Of a stretch of 41,334 bases of DNA, positions 7,040 to 15,451 are shown piece by piece. Positions within the stretch are counted from its first letter, which is position 1, and each line of letters starts with the position of its first letter. A program made the translations under genes and the position numbers. The notes beneath the pieces are model-generated. The model saw only the letters and a list, made by a program, of their open reading frames with translations, was not told where the DNA came from and did no database searches. Source of the stretch: JBQTJN01 sp052387095 (GTDB lineage Bacteria > Pseudomonadota > Alphaproteobacteria > Micavibrionales > Micavibrionaceae); NCBI GenBank assembly GCA_052387095.1, contig JBQTJN010000013.1, forward strand, positions 1 through 41,334. The letters run 5' to 3'.

Positions 7040-8203
7040 ATGCAAACCAAGATCGTCACAGTCGACCTCGATTCCCGTTCCTACGATATCTATATCGGGA
7101 CCGGTCTGCTTTTCCGTGCGGCGGAGTTGCTGGATTTAACGGGGAAGGCCGTTTTTATTATCACCGACCAGAATGTTCACAGCTCTGCCCTGAATATTAG
7201 GAACATCCTGCTGACGGATGAACCTGCGAAAATTGAGATTTATACGTTGACATCCGGCGAGCAGGCGAAATCATTCGCTCAGGCGGAAATCCTGACATCT
7301 TGGCTTCTGGATAAAGGGGTCAGTCGAAACTCCGTGCTCATCGCTATCGGCGGCGGCGTGGTTGGCGATCTTACGGGCTTTTGCGCGTCGATCGTGATGC
7401 GCGGCATACCTTATATACAAATCCCGACGACTTTGCTGGCGCAGGTGGATAGTTCGGTCGGCGGCAAGACGGGCATTAATATGAAGCAGGGCAAGAACCT
7501 GGTGGGAAGTTTCTACCAGCCGACGGCGGTGATTGCCGATCTCGATACGCTTAAAACCCTGCCGCGCCGTGAATTGCTGGCGGGTTATGCGGAGATTTTA
7601 AAATACGCGCTGATCCGCGATGCGGCTTTCTTCGACTGGCTGCTGCAGAATGGCGGGGCGGTCTGCAATCTTGACGAGGAAGCGGCCGGCTATGCCATTG
7701 AGAAGAGCGTGCGCGCCAAGGCGCAGATCACGCAGGCGGATGAGCGGGAAACGGGCGGGCAGCGCGCGCTGCTGAATTTCGGCCATACATTCGGTCACGT
7801 GCTGGAAACGGCGACGAATTACGATCGCCGGCTACTGCATGGGGAAGCAGTCTCCATCGGCATGATGATGGCGATGGATCTGTCTGTGCGGCTGGGGATT
7901 TGCTCGCAGGAAGATTATGAGCGGGTCGAAAATCACCTGAACCAGATCGGTTTGCCGAACAAGGCGACTTTTATTTCCCCGGTAATCAAGGCTTCGATCG
8001 ATGACCTGATTGAAATCATGAAGCGGGACAAGAAAGTCGTAGACGGTAAGGCGCGATTTATTGTCTGCAACGCCATCGGCGATGCGTTCGTGTCGGATTC
8101 TGTTCCAGAGGAGCTGGTGCGCGAAGTTCTAAAAGATTCTTTTGGCGGCGAGATTAAAGAGGGCAAGGGCGGATGGAAATCAGCCTTCCGCATGACGTCC
8201 TAG
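7040..8203 (+). CDS. aroB: 3-Dehydroquinate synthase
   Basis: The 387-residue protein converts DAHP to 3-dehydroquinate, an NAD- and metal-dependent step that supplies the shikimate pathway. The NAD-binding GGGVVGD is at 104-110, followed by PTTLLAQVDSSVGGKTGIN at 129-147. Likely metal ligands are E185 (in AGYAEILKYA), H249 (NFGHTFGH) and H267 (LLHGEAVSIGM). It is co-transcribed with aroK. The C-terminus has ~20 extra residues after the usual end (GGEIKEGKGGWKSAF). The TAG stop shares the palindrome CTAG with the stop of the convergent aldo/keto reductase gene, giving a 4-base overlap. Confidence 0.97.
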   Translation: MQTKIVTVDLDSRSYDIYIGTGLLFRAAELLDLTGKAVFIITDQNVHSSALNIRNILLTDEPAKIEIYTLTSGEQAKSFAQAEILTSWLLDKGVSRNSVLIAIGGGVVGDLTGFCASIVMRGIPYIQIPTTLLAQVDSSVGGKTGINMKQGKNLVGSFYQPTAVIADLDTLKTLPRRELLAGYAEILKYALIRDAAFFDWLLQNGGAVCNLDEEAAGYAIEKSVRAKAQITQADERETGGQRALLNFGHTFGHVLETATNYDRRLLHGEAVSIGMMMAMDLSVRLGICSQEDYERVENHLNQIGLPNKATFISPVIKASIDDLIEIMKRDKKVVDGKARFIVCNAIGDAFVSDSVPEELVREVLKDSFGGEIKEGKGGWKSAFRMTS

Positions 8204-8964
8204 GCGAGCGCCTTTAACGCCGCCCTGGCATTTTCCTGCAAGTGATCGGGGTTGATCGTGCCGGTAATGACGCAGCTCACAGCAGGGTGCAAAAACGCGA
8301 ACTTCATGGCCTCTTCTATATTGCCTGCATGCCCGCTCATCAGGGATTTTTTCAAGATAATGCCCTTTGAAAGTTCGAGTGCCTTATCGAGTACCGGTTT
8401 TTCTTCGGTGGCCTGCGAATTGTAAGTCATCATCGCTGCATCGAGCTGCTCAACCGCTTTCAATCCGCCTGCAACGGTTTTTGTGGAGGCGCCAATGGCC
8501 TTCACCAGCCCGCGTTTTTTGAAATCCTGCAGTTTTGCGATCAATTCCTCGGTGAGGATTTCAACATCGCACCCATCTGAATGCACCAGCAAGACATCGA
8601 GATAATCCGTCTGCAGTTTTTCCAGGGATTGTTCAAGGCTGTGTTCGAAATGCGCGGGTGTGAAATCGTAGGATGATTTTCCGTCTGCAAAATCCTCGCC
8701 GGCTTTGCCAACAATGACCCAATCCTTGCGCTGACCTTTCAAAAGGCGGCCAAGACGTTCTTCACTGAGACCATATGAGGGCGCGGTGTCGAGCAGGTTA
8801 ATCCCGAGTTCTTTGGCAAAGGAGAGTAGTGCGGCCAGCTCCATTTCGCCGGGAATTTCAAAGCCAGAAGGGTACTTCACGCCTTCGTTGCGGCCGAACT
8901 TGATCGTTCCAAGACCGATCGGCGAAACCCATATACCCGTTTTTCCTAGCTGTCCTTTTTCCAT
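8200..8964 (-). CDS. Aldo/keto reductase
   Basis: The 254-residue protein belongs to the NADPH-dependent aldo/keto reductase superfamily. The full catalytic tetrad is visible: D59 and Y64 in LLDTAPSYG, K87 in VIVGKAGE, and H128 in LLVHSDG. GLGTIKFGRN at the N-terminus and the GTINPDHLQEN segment near the C-terminus match the cofactor-binding regions. It is short for the family (usually 270-330 residues) because some loops are compact. The start overlaps the end of the FAD oxidoreductase gene by 19 bases, so the two are translationally coupled. The substrate is unknown; the neighbouring oxidoreductase suggests a shared small-molecule route, which is inference. Confidence 0.88.
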   Translation of the reverse strand: MEKGQLGKTGIWVSPIGLGTIKFGRNEGVKYPSGFEIPGEMELAALLSFAKELGINLLDTAPSYGLSEERLGRLLKGQRKDWVIVGKAGEDFADGKSSYDFTPAHFEHSLEQSLEKLQTDYLDVLLVHSDGCDVEILTEELIAKLQDFKKRGLVKAIGASTKTVAGGLKAVEQLDAAMMTYNSQATEEKPVLDKALELSKGIILKKSLMSGHAGNIEEAMKFAFLHPAVSCVITGTINPDHLQENARAALKALA

Positions 8965-10031
8965 GTGACCTTATCCCACGGTGCGTCGGCGTAATCAACC
9001 GGCGCCAGGAATGACCAGTCCGTTTGCGCGCCGGACGGGGTTACATTTCTCTCAGCCAGTTTTTTAACAATCATGACGCCGAGCAGGGGCGCGAAGGTGA
9101 GTTTTGTCGGCCATACATAAAGGTGATCGCCCACCTCCTGGATCACGGGAAAGTCGGGCAGGGTGCCGTTGCGGGCGCGTCCCTCAATACGGTCGACGGG
9201 CAGGAAGGCCCATTCAGCGGCGGAAAGATCCAGATCTGGCAGGTATTTGCACAAGGCGGCTTTCACATCTTTCAGAACATCATCCGGATTGCTGTTTTTT
9301 TCACGTTCGCTGACCTGGCCGCCTATATACCAGACGAGCGCACCGTCTTTGGTGTGCGCGGTTGTGATGGTGGCGACAGGTTTATCACTCATGCCGATCA
9401 GATGCGCGAAAAGCGAGAAGGGCGCATTTTTCATCATGATCATGAAAACGGGCAGACGGAAAATTTTTACATCCGCGCGTTCATTCCCTTCAGCGGCGGC
9501 GTGGATGTAAAGCTTTGCTTTTAATTCCGGTTGTAATTTACGGATACGGTCTTTATGCGGTTCGGCGAGGGCGCGGAGGACGCTTAGGACATCAATAATG
9601 GGCTCATTCAATGTTATAGCCGAGCCGTCGAAACCGGCTTTGCGGACATCTTCTGACGGTGTGGATTCAGACGCATGTGTGCCCAGGGCATTTTTAGTGA
9701 TGGCTTTGAGAAGTGCGCCGGCGAAACCTTTCGGGATAAGCATTTGTTGCGAGGCGGCGGCGAGTTTTATCGCAGGAAAATCCGTATGCAGATGGTCGAG
9801 CCACGTGGCGGGCATGGCGCTGATCTGTTTCGCCACGTCGCTGATTTTGCCGCCGATCATGTATTTGAGGCCAGAATGGATGATGCCCTGTGATGCCAAT
9901 GTCTGGCCGCCGCCGAGCGCGTCTTTTTCCAGCAGCAGAACATCATAGCCGCGCTGATGCAGCACATTCAGTGTCCAGAGCCCGGCGATGCCGCCGCCAT
10001 AAATGATTATATCTGCGTTGTGTTCAGCCAT
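8946..10031 (-). CDS. FAD-dependent oxidoreductase (DAO/GlpD-like)
   Basis: The protein has an N-terminal dinucleotide fold: ADIIIYGGGIAGLWTL with GGGIAG at residues 12-17 and E35 at the end of the second strand, then GGGQTLASQGIIHSGLKY, which resembles the FAD-contact segment of glycerol-3-phosphate dehydrogenase and D-amino-acid-oxidase-like enzymes. I chose the ATG at 10029-10031 (361 residues) because it places the Rossmann strand six residues in; an ATG at 10083-10085 would add 18 residues that look unrelated and would lengthen the overlap with the upstream hydrolase gene. With the chosen start the overlap is 25 bases. The substrate cannot be deduced. It lies between the hydrolase and aldo/keto reductase genes in one operon. 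Confidence 0.8.
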   Translation of the reverse strand: MAEHNADIIIYGGGIAGLWTLNVLHQRGYDVLLLEKDALGGGQTLASQGIIHSGLKYMIGGKISDVAKQISAMPATWLDHLHTDFPAIKLAAASQQMLIPKGFAGALLKAITKNALGTHASESTPSEDVRKAGFDGSAITLNEPIIDVLSVLRALAEPHKDRIRKLQPELKAKLYIHAAAEGNERADVKIFRLPVFMIMMKNAPFSLFAHLIGMSDKPVATITTAHTKDGALVWYIGGQVSEREKNSNPDDVLKDVKAALCKYLPDLDLSAAEWAFLPVDRIEGRARNGTLPDFPVIQEVGDHLYVWPTKLTFAPLLGVMIVKKLAERNVTPSGAQTDWSFLAPVDYADAPWDKVTWKKDS

Positions 10032-10879
10032 TCGAGTACCAATTGAATCTGTTTGGGCGCCATCAGCGAGGGCACATGGCCGCAATCGGGAAGAATGGCG
10101 ATGTCCATGGCCCGGGCGGGGCCGCGGATTTTCATTTCGTCTAAGATATTTGCGGTGAGTACGACGGATTTTTTACCGCGGATGGTTAAAACCGGGCAGG
10201 TAATTTTATCCCAAGCGGGCCAGAGATCGGTTGGACCGGTTGGCTCATCCTCGAATAGCAGGCCGATCTGCGGATCATAACTATAGGTGATGGATCCATC
10301 CTCAAGCGCGCGGGCATTATGCTCGGCCATGTGTTTCCATTGCTCATCTGTCACGGGACCCCAGGTCAGGCCGCGCGTTTCGCGCATACGCCTTTCAAGA
10401 TCAGTAATGGTATCGAACACATAGGTTTGCGAGATGACTTTTTGAATAAAATCCAGTGCGGGTTTCGGCACTTCCGGCCCGACATCGTTAAGAATAAGGC
10501 GTTTGATAGAATTATTTAGCTCACCCGCCAGCCTGATGCCGAGTAGCCCGCCGAGCGATACGCCGAGCCAGTCGATCTTGCGGTTTTCGAGCTCCGCATG
10601 CGACAAAACCGCGCGCAAATCTTTGCAATACTGGTCGTAATTATAATCCGCCGGGTTTTTTAGAAAATCGCTTCGGCCGCGGCCGGGCAGATCGGGGGTA
10701 ATGAGACGGTAGCCATGCTCGATAAAAACCCGTGCGAGTTCATCAAAATCATGACTGTTGCCAGTCAGCCCGTGCACGCACACGACAGGCTTGCCGTCCG
10801 GCGCGCCCCAGTCATTATAAACGACGCGGTGCGCGCCGGAGTCCGTTTGGCTTAGGAGTGATTGTTCGGTAAAAGACAT
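10007..10879 (-). CDS. Alpha/beta hydrolase
   Basis: The 290-residue protein has the alpha/beta-hydrolase fold: VVCVHGLTGNSHDFD with the oxyanion HG at 36-37, DLPGRGRSD at 63-71, nucleophile S108 in the elbow GVSLGG, and H268 in PDCGHVPSL. The canonical acid position in the strand RGKKS(D)VLTA reads RGKKSVVLTA, so the usual Asp appears to be Val; another acidic residue may substitute or activity may be altered. It is the first gene of a three-gene operon with the FAD oxidoreductase and aldo/keto reductase. The ester, lactone or other substrate is unknown. Confidence 0.87.
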   Translation of the reverse strand: MSFTEQSLLSQTDSGAHRVVYNDWGAPDGKPVVCVHGLTGNSHDFDELARVFIEHGYRLITPDLPGRGRSDFLKNPADYNYDQYCKDLRAVLSHAELENRKIDWLGVSLGGLLGIRLAGELNNSIKRLILNDVGPEVPKPALDFIQKVISQTYVFDTITDLERRMRETRGLTWGPVTDEQWKHMAEHNARALEDGSITYSYDPQIGLLFEDEPTGPTDLWPAWDKITCPVLTIRGKKSVVLTANILDEMKIRGPARAMDIAILPDCGHVPSLMAPKQIQLVLEWLNTTQI

Positions 10880-10892
10880 TTGTCATTATCGC

Positions 10893-10973
10893 GTCATCGC
10901 GAGCCGCTGTAAAGCGGCGTGGCGATCCACTTTAAGTGTGGATTGCTTCGTCGCAAATGCTCCTCGCAATGAC
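10893..10973. repeat. Palindromic element, copy 1 (secA 3' side)
   Basis: The 81-base element runs from GTCATCGCGAG to CTCGCAATGAC, imperfectly inverted ends, with inner segments GATCCAC and GTGGATTGCTTCGTCGC. It shares these features with copies at 29532-29622 and 32207-32285. It lies between the secA stop codon and the start of the hydrolase gene and fills almost the whole 98-base gap, so it would be transcribed at the 3' end of secA mRNA. Confidence 0.82.
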
Positions 10974-10977
10974 GAAT

Positions 10978-13713
10978 TTATTCGTTATTAGCCTGCAGCT
11001 GGCCGTGGCAGTGTTTGAATTTCTTGCCGGAGCCACAGGGGCAAAGGGCATTGCGCTGCGTCTTGCCCCAGCTTTCGGGATTATTCTGGTCGAAGCTTCC
11101 TTTCTGCGGGAAAGTATGGACACGGCCTTCGGGTTTTGCCGGCTGGCCTTGGGCGAGCGCGGGATCCTGCCGCGTTTCTTGGGTGGGGATTGGTCGTTTG
11201 CCTGGCAACAGCACATCGATGTGCCCCTGGCTGACATTGATCTCGACAAGGCTCAGCATCATGGTGACGTTTTCACGGATATGCATGAGCATAAGCTCGA
11301 ACATTGCAAAGGCCTCGGCCTTGTATTCGTTCAGCGGGTCTTTCTGACCGAAGGCGCGCAGGTTGATGCCCTGCCGCAAATGGTCGAGCGCGAGCAGGTG
11401 TTCTTTCCATTGCTGGTCGAGCGTCTGCAGGACGATATTTTTTTCCATGCGGCGCCATGTATTAGATCCGACGGACGCGGCTTTGCCGGCAATGCGGCGG
11501 TCGGAGGCCTCGATGGTGCGCTCGAGAATTTCGTTGTCGGCGATACCTTCTTCTTTCGCCCAGGCCGCGACGGGAAGATCAAGACCGAGCAGGCGTAGCG
11601 CTTCCGTATGCAGGGCGGCAACGTTCCATTGCTCTTCGTAAGATCCGGCCGGAATTGCGGCGGTTACGATATCCTCGATGACATGGTGGCGCATGTCGCG
11701 TGCCATGTCCTCGAGATTATCGGCTTCCATGATTTCGCGGCGCTGTTCGTAAATAATTTTCCGCTGGTCGTTCATGACATTGTCGAATTTCAGCAGGTTT
11801 TTGCGGATGTCGAAATGCATCGACTCGACTTTGGCCTGCGCGCGCTGAAGCATCTTGGAAATCAGCGGGTGTTCGAGTGCTTCGCCTTGCTGCAAACCAA
11901 TGCGTGGATTTGCGAGAAGCGCTTCGAGTTTGTCGCCGGCGAAAATCCGCATCAGATCGTCTTCGACCGAGAGAAAGAACATAGATCCGCCGGCATCGCC
12001 CTGGCGGCCCGAACGGCCGCGCAACTGGTTATCGATGCGGCGCGATTCATGACGTTCCGTGCCGATCACGTAAAGGCCGCCGGCATTGCGGACGATTTCG
12101 CGGTCACGCAGGACCTCGGTGCGAATGGCTTCCGCTGCCTGTTGTTTGCGTTCATCGCTCCATGACGGGTCGATTTCCTGCGCCATGCGCATTTCGGCGT
12201 TACCGCCTAATTGAATATCCGTACCGCGACCGGCCATGTTGGTGGCGATCGTCACGGCGCCGCGGCGGCCTGCCTGCGCGACGATGAAGGCTTCCTGTTC
12301 GTGGTAGCGGGCATTGAGAACGTTGTGCTTGATCTTGAGTTTTGTCAGGTAGGCGGCGAGTTTTTCCGATTTCTCGATCGAAACCGTGCCGACGAGAACC
12401 GGTTGTTCCCGTTCCTGGCAGTCGCGGATCAACTCGACAATGGCCTCATCCTTTTCCTTGAGAGATTTATAAATCTTGTCGTTGTAATCGGCGCGAGCGA
12501 CGAGAACGTTGGTCGGCAGTTCAACCACGCCGAGATTATAGATCTGCTGAAATTCGGCGGCTTCGGTTGCAGCCGTGCCTGTCATGCCGGCCAGTTTTGG
12601 ATAAAGCCTGAAATAATTCTGAAAGGTGATGGAGGCAAGCGTCTGGTTTTCGCTCTGGATGGCCATGCCTTCTTTCGCCTCGATGGCCTGGTGCAGGCCC
12701 TCGGACAGGCGGCGGCCTTCCATCATGCGGCCCGTGAATTCATCGATCAGCATAACCTTGCCGTCTTTGAGAATGTAATCGGTGTCGCGGTGGAAAATTT
12801 TGTGAGCGCGCAGGGCCTGGTTCACATGGTGGACAAGGTTGATGTTTTGCAGGTCGTATAGACCGCCTTCCTTGAGCAAGCCGTGATCACGCAGCAATTG
12901 TTCAACCTGTTCCTGGCCGTCTTCGGTGAGGACAACGGATTTATGCTTTTCCTCGATCTCGTAACCTTCCGGCGTAATGTGCGGGATAATTTTATCGACG
13001 ATAACATAAAGGTCGGTCGAAATTTCGGACGGGCCGGAGATAATGAGCGGCGTGCGTGCCTCATCGACAAGAATGGAGTCTACTTCGTCGACAATCGCGA
13101 AATTGAAGGGACGCTGGACCATCTGGTCGAGGCTGAACTTCATGTTATCGCGCAGGTAATCGAAACCGAATTCGTTGTTCGTGCCGTATGTAATGTCGCA
13201 GGCGTAGGCAGCGCGGCGCTCGGCATCTTTCAGGTTGGCAACAATGCAGCCGGTCGTCATGCCAAGGAAGCTGTAAATCCGGCCCATCCACGCAGCGTCA
13301 CGCTGCGCGAGGTAGTCGTTCACTGTAACAACGTGCACGCCTTTTCTGCTAAGCGCATTCAGATAGACGGCGAGGGTTGCGACCATGGTCTTACCTTCGC
13401 CGGTTTTCATCTCGGCAATATTGCCGCCATGCAGGACGAGGCCGCCGAGCAGCTGCACATCATAATGACGCTGGCCGAGCGCGCGCTTGGCCCCCTCGCG
13501 GACAATAGCGAAGGCGTCGTGGATCAGATTGTCGAGTTCCTCGCCGTCCGCCAGGCGCTGGCGTAAAACGTCCGTCTGCGCGCGCAGTTCGGTGTCCGAC
13601 ATTTGCTCATATTCAGGCTCCAGGGCGTTGATCGCCGGCACGTGGCGGCGTATGGTGTTCAGCTTTCTTTCGTTTGTCGAGCCGAAGATTTTCGCCGCAA
13701 AATTTAAAATCAT
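10978..13713 (-). CDS. secA: Preprotein translocase ATPase SecA
   Basis: The 911-residue protein is the motor of Sec-dependent export, pushing unfolded preproteins through SecYEG. The N-terminal ATPase domain shows Walker A MKTGEGKT at 102-109 and DEVD (DEAD-box) at 209-212, with the second ATPase half (GTVSIEKSE, TNMAGRGTDIQLGG, ESRRIDNQLRGRSGRQGD) further on. The C-terminus carries the SecB/zinc-binding tail with C891, C893, C902 and H903 in CPCGSGKKFKHCHG. Length and N-terminus are standard. It is transcribed divergently from the parvulin gene across a 178-base gap, and a palindromic repeat follows its stop. Confidence 0.98.
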   Translation of the reverse strand: MILNFAAKIFGSTNERKLNTIRRHVPAINALEPEYEQMSDTELRAQTDVLRQRLADGEELDNLIHDAFAIVREGAKRALGQRHYDVQLLGGLVLHGGNIAEMKTGEGKTMVATLAVYLNALSRKGVHVVTVNDYLAQRDAAWMGRIYSFLGMTTGCIVANLKDAERRAAYACDITYGTNNEFGFDYLRDNMKFSLDQMVQRPFNFAIVDEVDSILVDEARTPLIISGPSEISTDLYVIVDKIIPHITPEGYEIEEKHKSVVLTEDGQEQVEQLLRDHGLLKEGGLYDLQNINLVHHVNQALRAHKIFHRDTDYILKDGKVMLIDEFTGRMMEGRRLSEGLHQAIEAKEGMAIQSENQTLASITFQNYFRLYPKLAGMTGTAATEAAEFQQIYNLGVVELPTNVLVARADYNDKIYKSLKEKDEAIVELIRDCQEREQPVLVGTVSIEKSEKLAAYLTKLKIKHNVLNARYHEQEAFIVAQAGRRGAVTIATNMAGRGTDIQLGGNAEMRMAQEIDPSWSDERKQQAAEAIRTEVLRDREIVRNAGGLYVIGTERHESRRIDNQLRGRSGRQGDAGGSMFFLSVEDDLMRIFAGDKLEALLANPRIGLQQGEALEHPLISKMLQRAQAKVESMHFDIRKNLLKFDNVMNDQRKIIYEQRREIMEADNLEDMARDMRHHVIEDIVTAAIPAGSYEEQWNVAALHTEALRLLGLDLPVAAWAKEEGIADNEILERTIEASDRRIAGKAASVGSNTWRRMEKNIVLQTLDQQWKEHLLALDHLRQGINLRAFGQKDPLNEYKAEAFAMFELMLMHIRENVTMMLSLVEINVSQGHIDVLLPGKRPIPTQETRQDPALAQGQPAKPEGRVHTFPQKGSFDQNNPESWGKTQRNALCPCGSGKKFKHCHGQLQANNE

Positions 13714-13866
13714 AAAGGTCCAGTCTTACTATATTAATTAGGTGGTCTTGATATATGCCGTGCCCTTCAGGGCGTCAATCTTTTGTCGGCTGCCATTTCT
13801 AAAGTATGCGGTTGAAAAAGGCCAAACTATTCGTTAGGCTTCCTCACGTTAACCCCTTACATTTTC

Positions 13867-13872
13867 TATAAT
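13867..13872 (+). promoter_or_regulatory. Candidate -10 element for the parvulin gene
   Basis: A perfect TATAAT lies 20 bases upstream of the ATG of the peptidylprolyl isomerase gene. No convincing -35 box at 16-18 bases is present (the nearest, GTTAAC, is only 13 bases away). The rest of the 178-base secA divergent gap holds no gene I can recognise. Confidence 0.35.
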
Positions 13873-13891
13873 ATAGAAACGAGATCACATC

Positions 13892-14932
13892 ATGACTGAC
13901 ACGAATGGTTTCAGATTTTTTCAAGGGCGGGGCCAATCCGGCAATGGCGCCCTTATTACACTGGCCGTAGTTGCCGTACTAGCGCTTGGCGGGCTTGCTT
14001 ATTATGCAGGTGTCATCCCGGGAACGGATAAAGTCGGCGATCAAAGGCCTGCTGTCGAGCGAGTTGCCGAAGCCATGCAGGGCAAAACAGCCTCTGAGCT
14101 TACAGAACCGGCCCCACCACCGGCGGGCGCAAGCACGGATCCAGCACAGGCTATCAAGCCGGGCAATCCCACCGTGGCCAAGGTTGACGGTCAGGAGATC
14201 AAGCGGGATGAAGTTCTCGGTTTTATCCAGACATTGCCGACCCAGACACGCCAGCTGCCGCTGGAACAGTTGTTCCCGCTGGCGGTTAACCAGGTCGTGA
14301 ATGCCAAGATTATCAATGAAAAAAGCAAAGATGTGAAATTGGACAACGACCCGGAAGTCCAGGCGCAGATGGAACTTGCCAAAAACCAGATTGTACGCGG
14401 CGTATGGCTACAGAAGATGGTTAATGAAAAAGTGACCGAAGATCGTTTAAAAAAAGACTACGACACCTATCTTAAAAACTTCCCGAAGGTTGAAGAAGTC
14501 AAAGCCCAGCACATCCTCGTAAAGGATGAAACAAAGGCGAAAGACCTGATCAATCAACTCAATAACGGCGCGGATTTCGCTGAACTGGCAAAAGCCAATT
14601 CGACGGATGCCACGGCCTCCAATGGCGGTCAGCTCGGTTATTTCGCACAGGCCGAAGTTGTTCCTGAATTCGGCAAGGTCGCATTCTCAACAGCGCCCGG
14701 CAGCTACACGAAAGAGCCTGTGAAAACAGAGTTCGGCTTCCATATCATCAAGGTCGAGGAAAAACGCCAGCGGCCGCCGGCTGAATTTGCAGCCGCTAAG
14801 CCGTTCCTTGAGGCGCAGGCACGCCGTGAAGAGCTGGATGCAATCCTGACCAGGTGGCAGAAGGAAGGCAATATCGAGCGATACGATATCAACGGCGATC
14901 CTGTAAAAGTTGAACCCGCTGCTGGTCAGTAA
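13892..14932 (+). CDS. Membrane-anchored parvulin-type peptidylprolyl isomerase
   Basis: The 346-residue protein has a short cytoplasmic N-terminus, one membrane span (about 20-40, ALITLAVVAVLALGGLAYYAG), a Pro/Ala linker, a SurA/PrsA-like helical chaperone region (about 93-195) and a PpiC rotamase domain (about 203-293). The rotamase domain shows KAQHILV, GGQLGYF, VPEFGKVAF and FGFHIIKVEE. It should face the periplasm and help exported proteins fold. Divergence from secA fits this role. The same arrangement is common in Alphaproteobacteria, often with argJ next, but argJ is not here. A terminator hairpin follows at 14954-14980. Confidence 0.9.
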   Translation: MTDTNGFRFFQGRGQSGNGALITLAVVAVLALGGLAYYAGVIPGTDKVGDQRPAVERVAEAMQGKTASELTEPAPPPAGASTDPAQAIKPGNPTVAKVDGQEIKRDEVLGFIQTLPTQTRQLPLEQLFPLAVNQVVNAKIINEKSKDVKLDNDPEVQAQMELAKNQIVRGVWLQKMVNEKVTEDRLKKDYDTYLKNFPKVEEVKAQHILVKDETKAKDLINQLNNGADFAELAKANSTDATASNGGQLGYFAQAEVVPEFGKVAFSTAPGSYTKEPVKTEFGFHIIKVEEKRQRPPAEFAAAKPFLEAQARREELDAILTRWQKEGNIERYDINGDPVKVEPAAGQ

Positions 14933-14953
14933 TCTCTGACATAATGTTACCAG

Positions 14954-14980
14954 AAAGCCGCGGACACTCCCGCGGCTTTT
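14954..14980 (+). terminator. Rho-independent terminator after the parvulin gene
   Basis: The perfect 10-base arms AAAGCCGCGG (14954-14963) and CCGCGGCTTT (14970-14979) enclose an ACACTC loop and are followed by TCTTTT. It starts 22 bases after the parvulin stop and ends 19 bases before the mutT start, so it separates the two transcription units or gives partial read-through. Confidence 0.85.
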
Positions 14981-14998
14981 CTTTTGGAGAATAGAAAT

Positions 14999-15451
14999 AT
15001 GAATAAATGTCTTGAAGCACTTGAACAACCCCGGCCTCTGCAGGAACAAAACCTGCCGGTCATGCTGGTGGCTGCTGCTGCCTTGATAAATAAAGACGGG
15101 CGTGTGCTGATCGCGCAACGGTCCGAGGGAAAAACTATGGCGGGTTTGTGGGAGTTTCCCGGCGGCAAGGTTCATGAAGGTGAGACGCCGGAATTTGCAC
15201 TGATGCGCGAGCTGGAGGAAGAGTTGGGAATCGAAACGCGGCCCGGTTGTTTTATGCCCATCGCTTTTGCCTCTCACAGCTATGAGAGTTTTCACCTGCT
15301 GATGCCGCTTTTTGTCTGCCGGACATGGAAAGGCCAGCCGCAGGCGCGGGAGCACAGCCACCTGAAATGGGTTAAGCCTCAGGATCTGTACGATTACCCG
15401 ATGCCGCCAGCCGATATGCCCCTGATTTCCACATTAAGGGACCTGCTCTGA
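14999..15451 (+). CDS. mutT: MutT-type Nudix hydrolase (8-oxo-dGTP diphosphatase)
   Basis: The 150-residue protein carries an intact Nudix box at 56-78: G56, E62, R70-E71, E74-E75 and G77 fit GX5EX7REUXEEXGU. The flanking AQRSEGKTMAGLWEFPGGKVHEG is characteristic of MutT, which hydrolyses 8-oxo-dGTP to prevent A:T to C:G transversions. The ATG at 14999-15001 is chosen because GGAG lies 9 bases upstream; a TTG at 14984 would add five residues. The stop TGA overlaps the next ATG by one base (TGATG), so translation is coupled to the methyltransferase. Dedicated substrate specificity cannot be proved from sequence. Confidence 0.9.
   Translation: MNKCLEALEQPRPLQEQNLPVMLVAAAALINKDGRVLIAQRSEGKTMAGLWEFPGGKVHEGETPEFALMRELEEELGIETRPGCFMPIAFASHSYESFHLLMPLFVCRTWKGQPQAREHSHLKWVKPQDLYDYPMPPADMPLISTLRDLL

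Noticed and set aside
12883..13566. Long plus-strand frame opposite secA, and similar frames opposite cobS, accA, xerD and ftsX
   Set aside because: They are antisense shadows of well-supported genes, with no family resemblance and composition dictated by the GC-rich third codon positions of the real gene.
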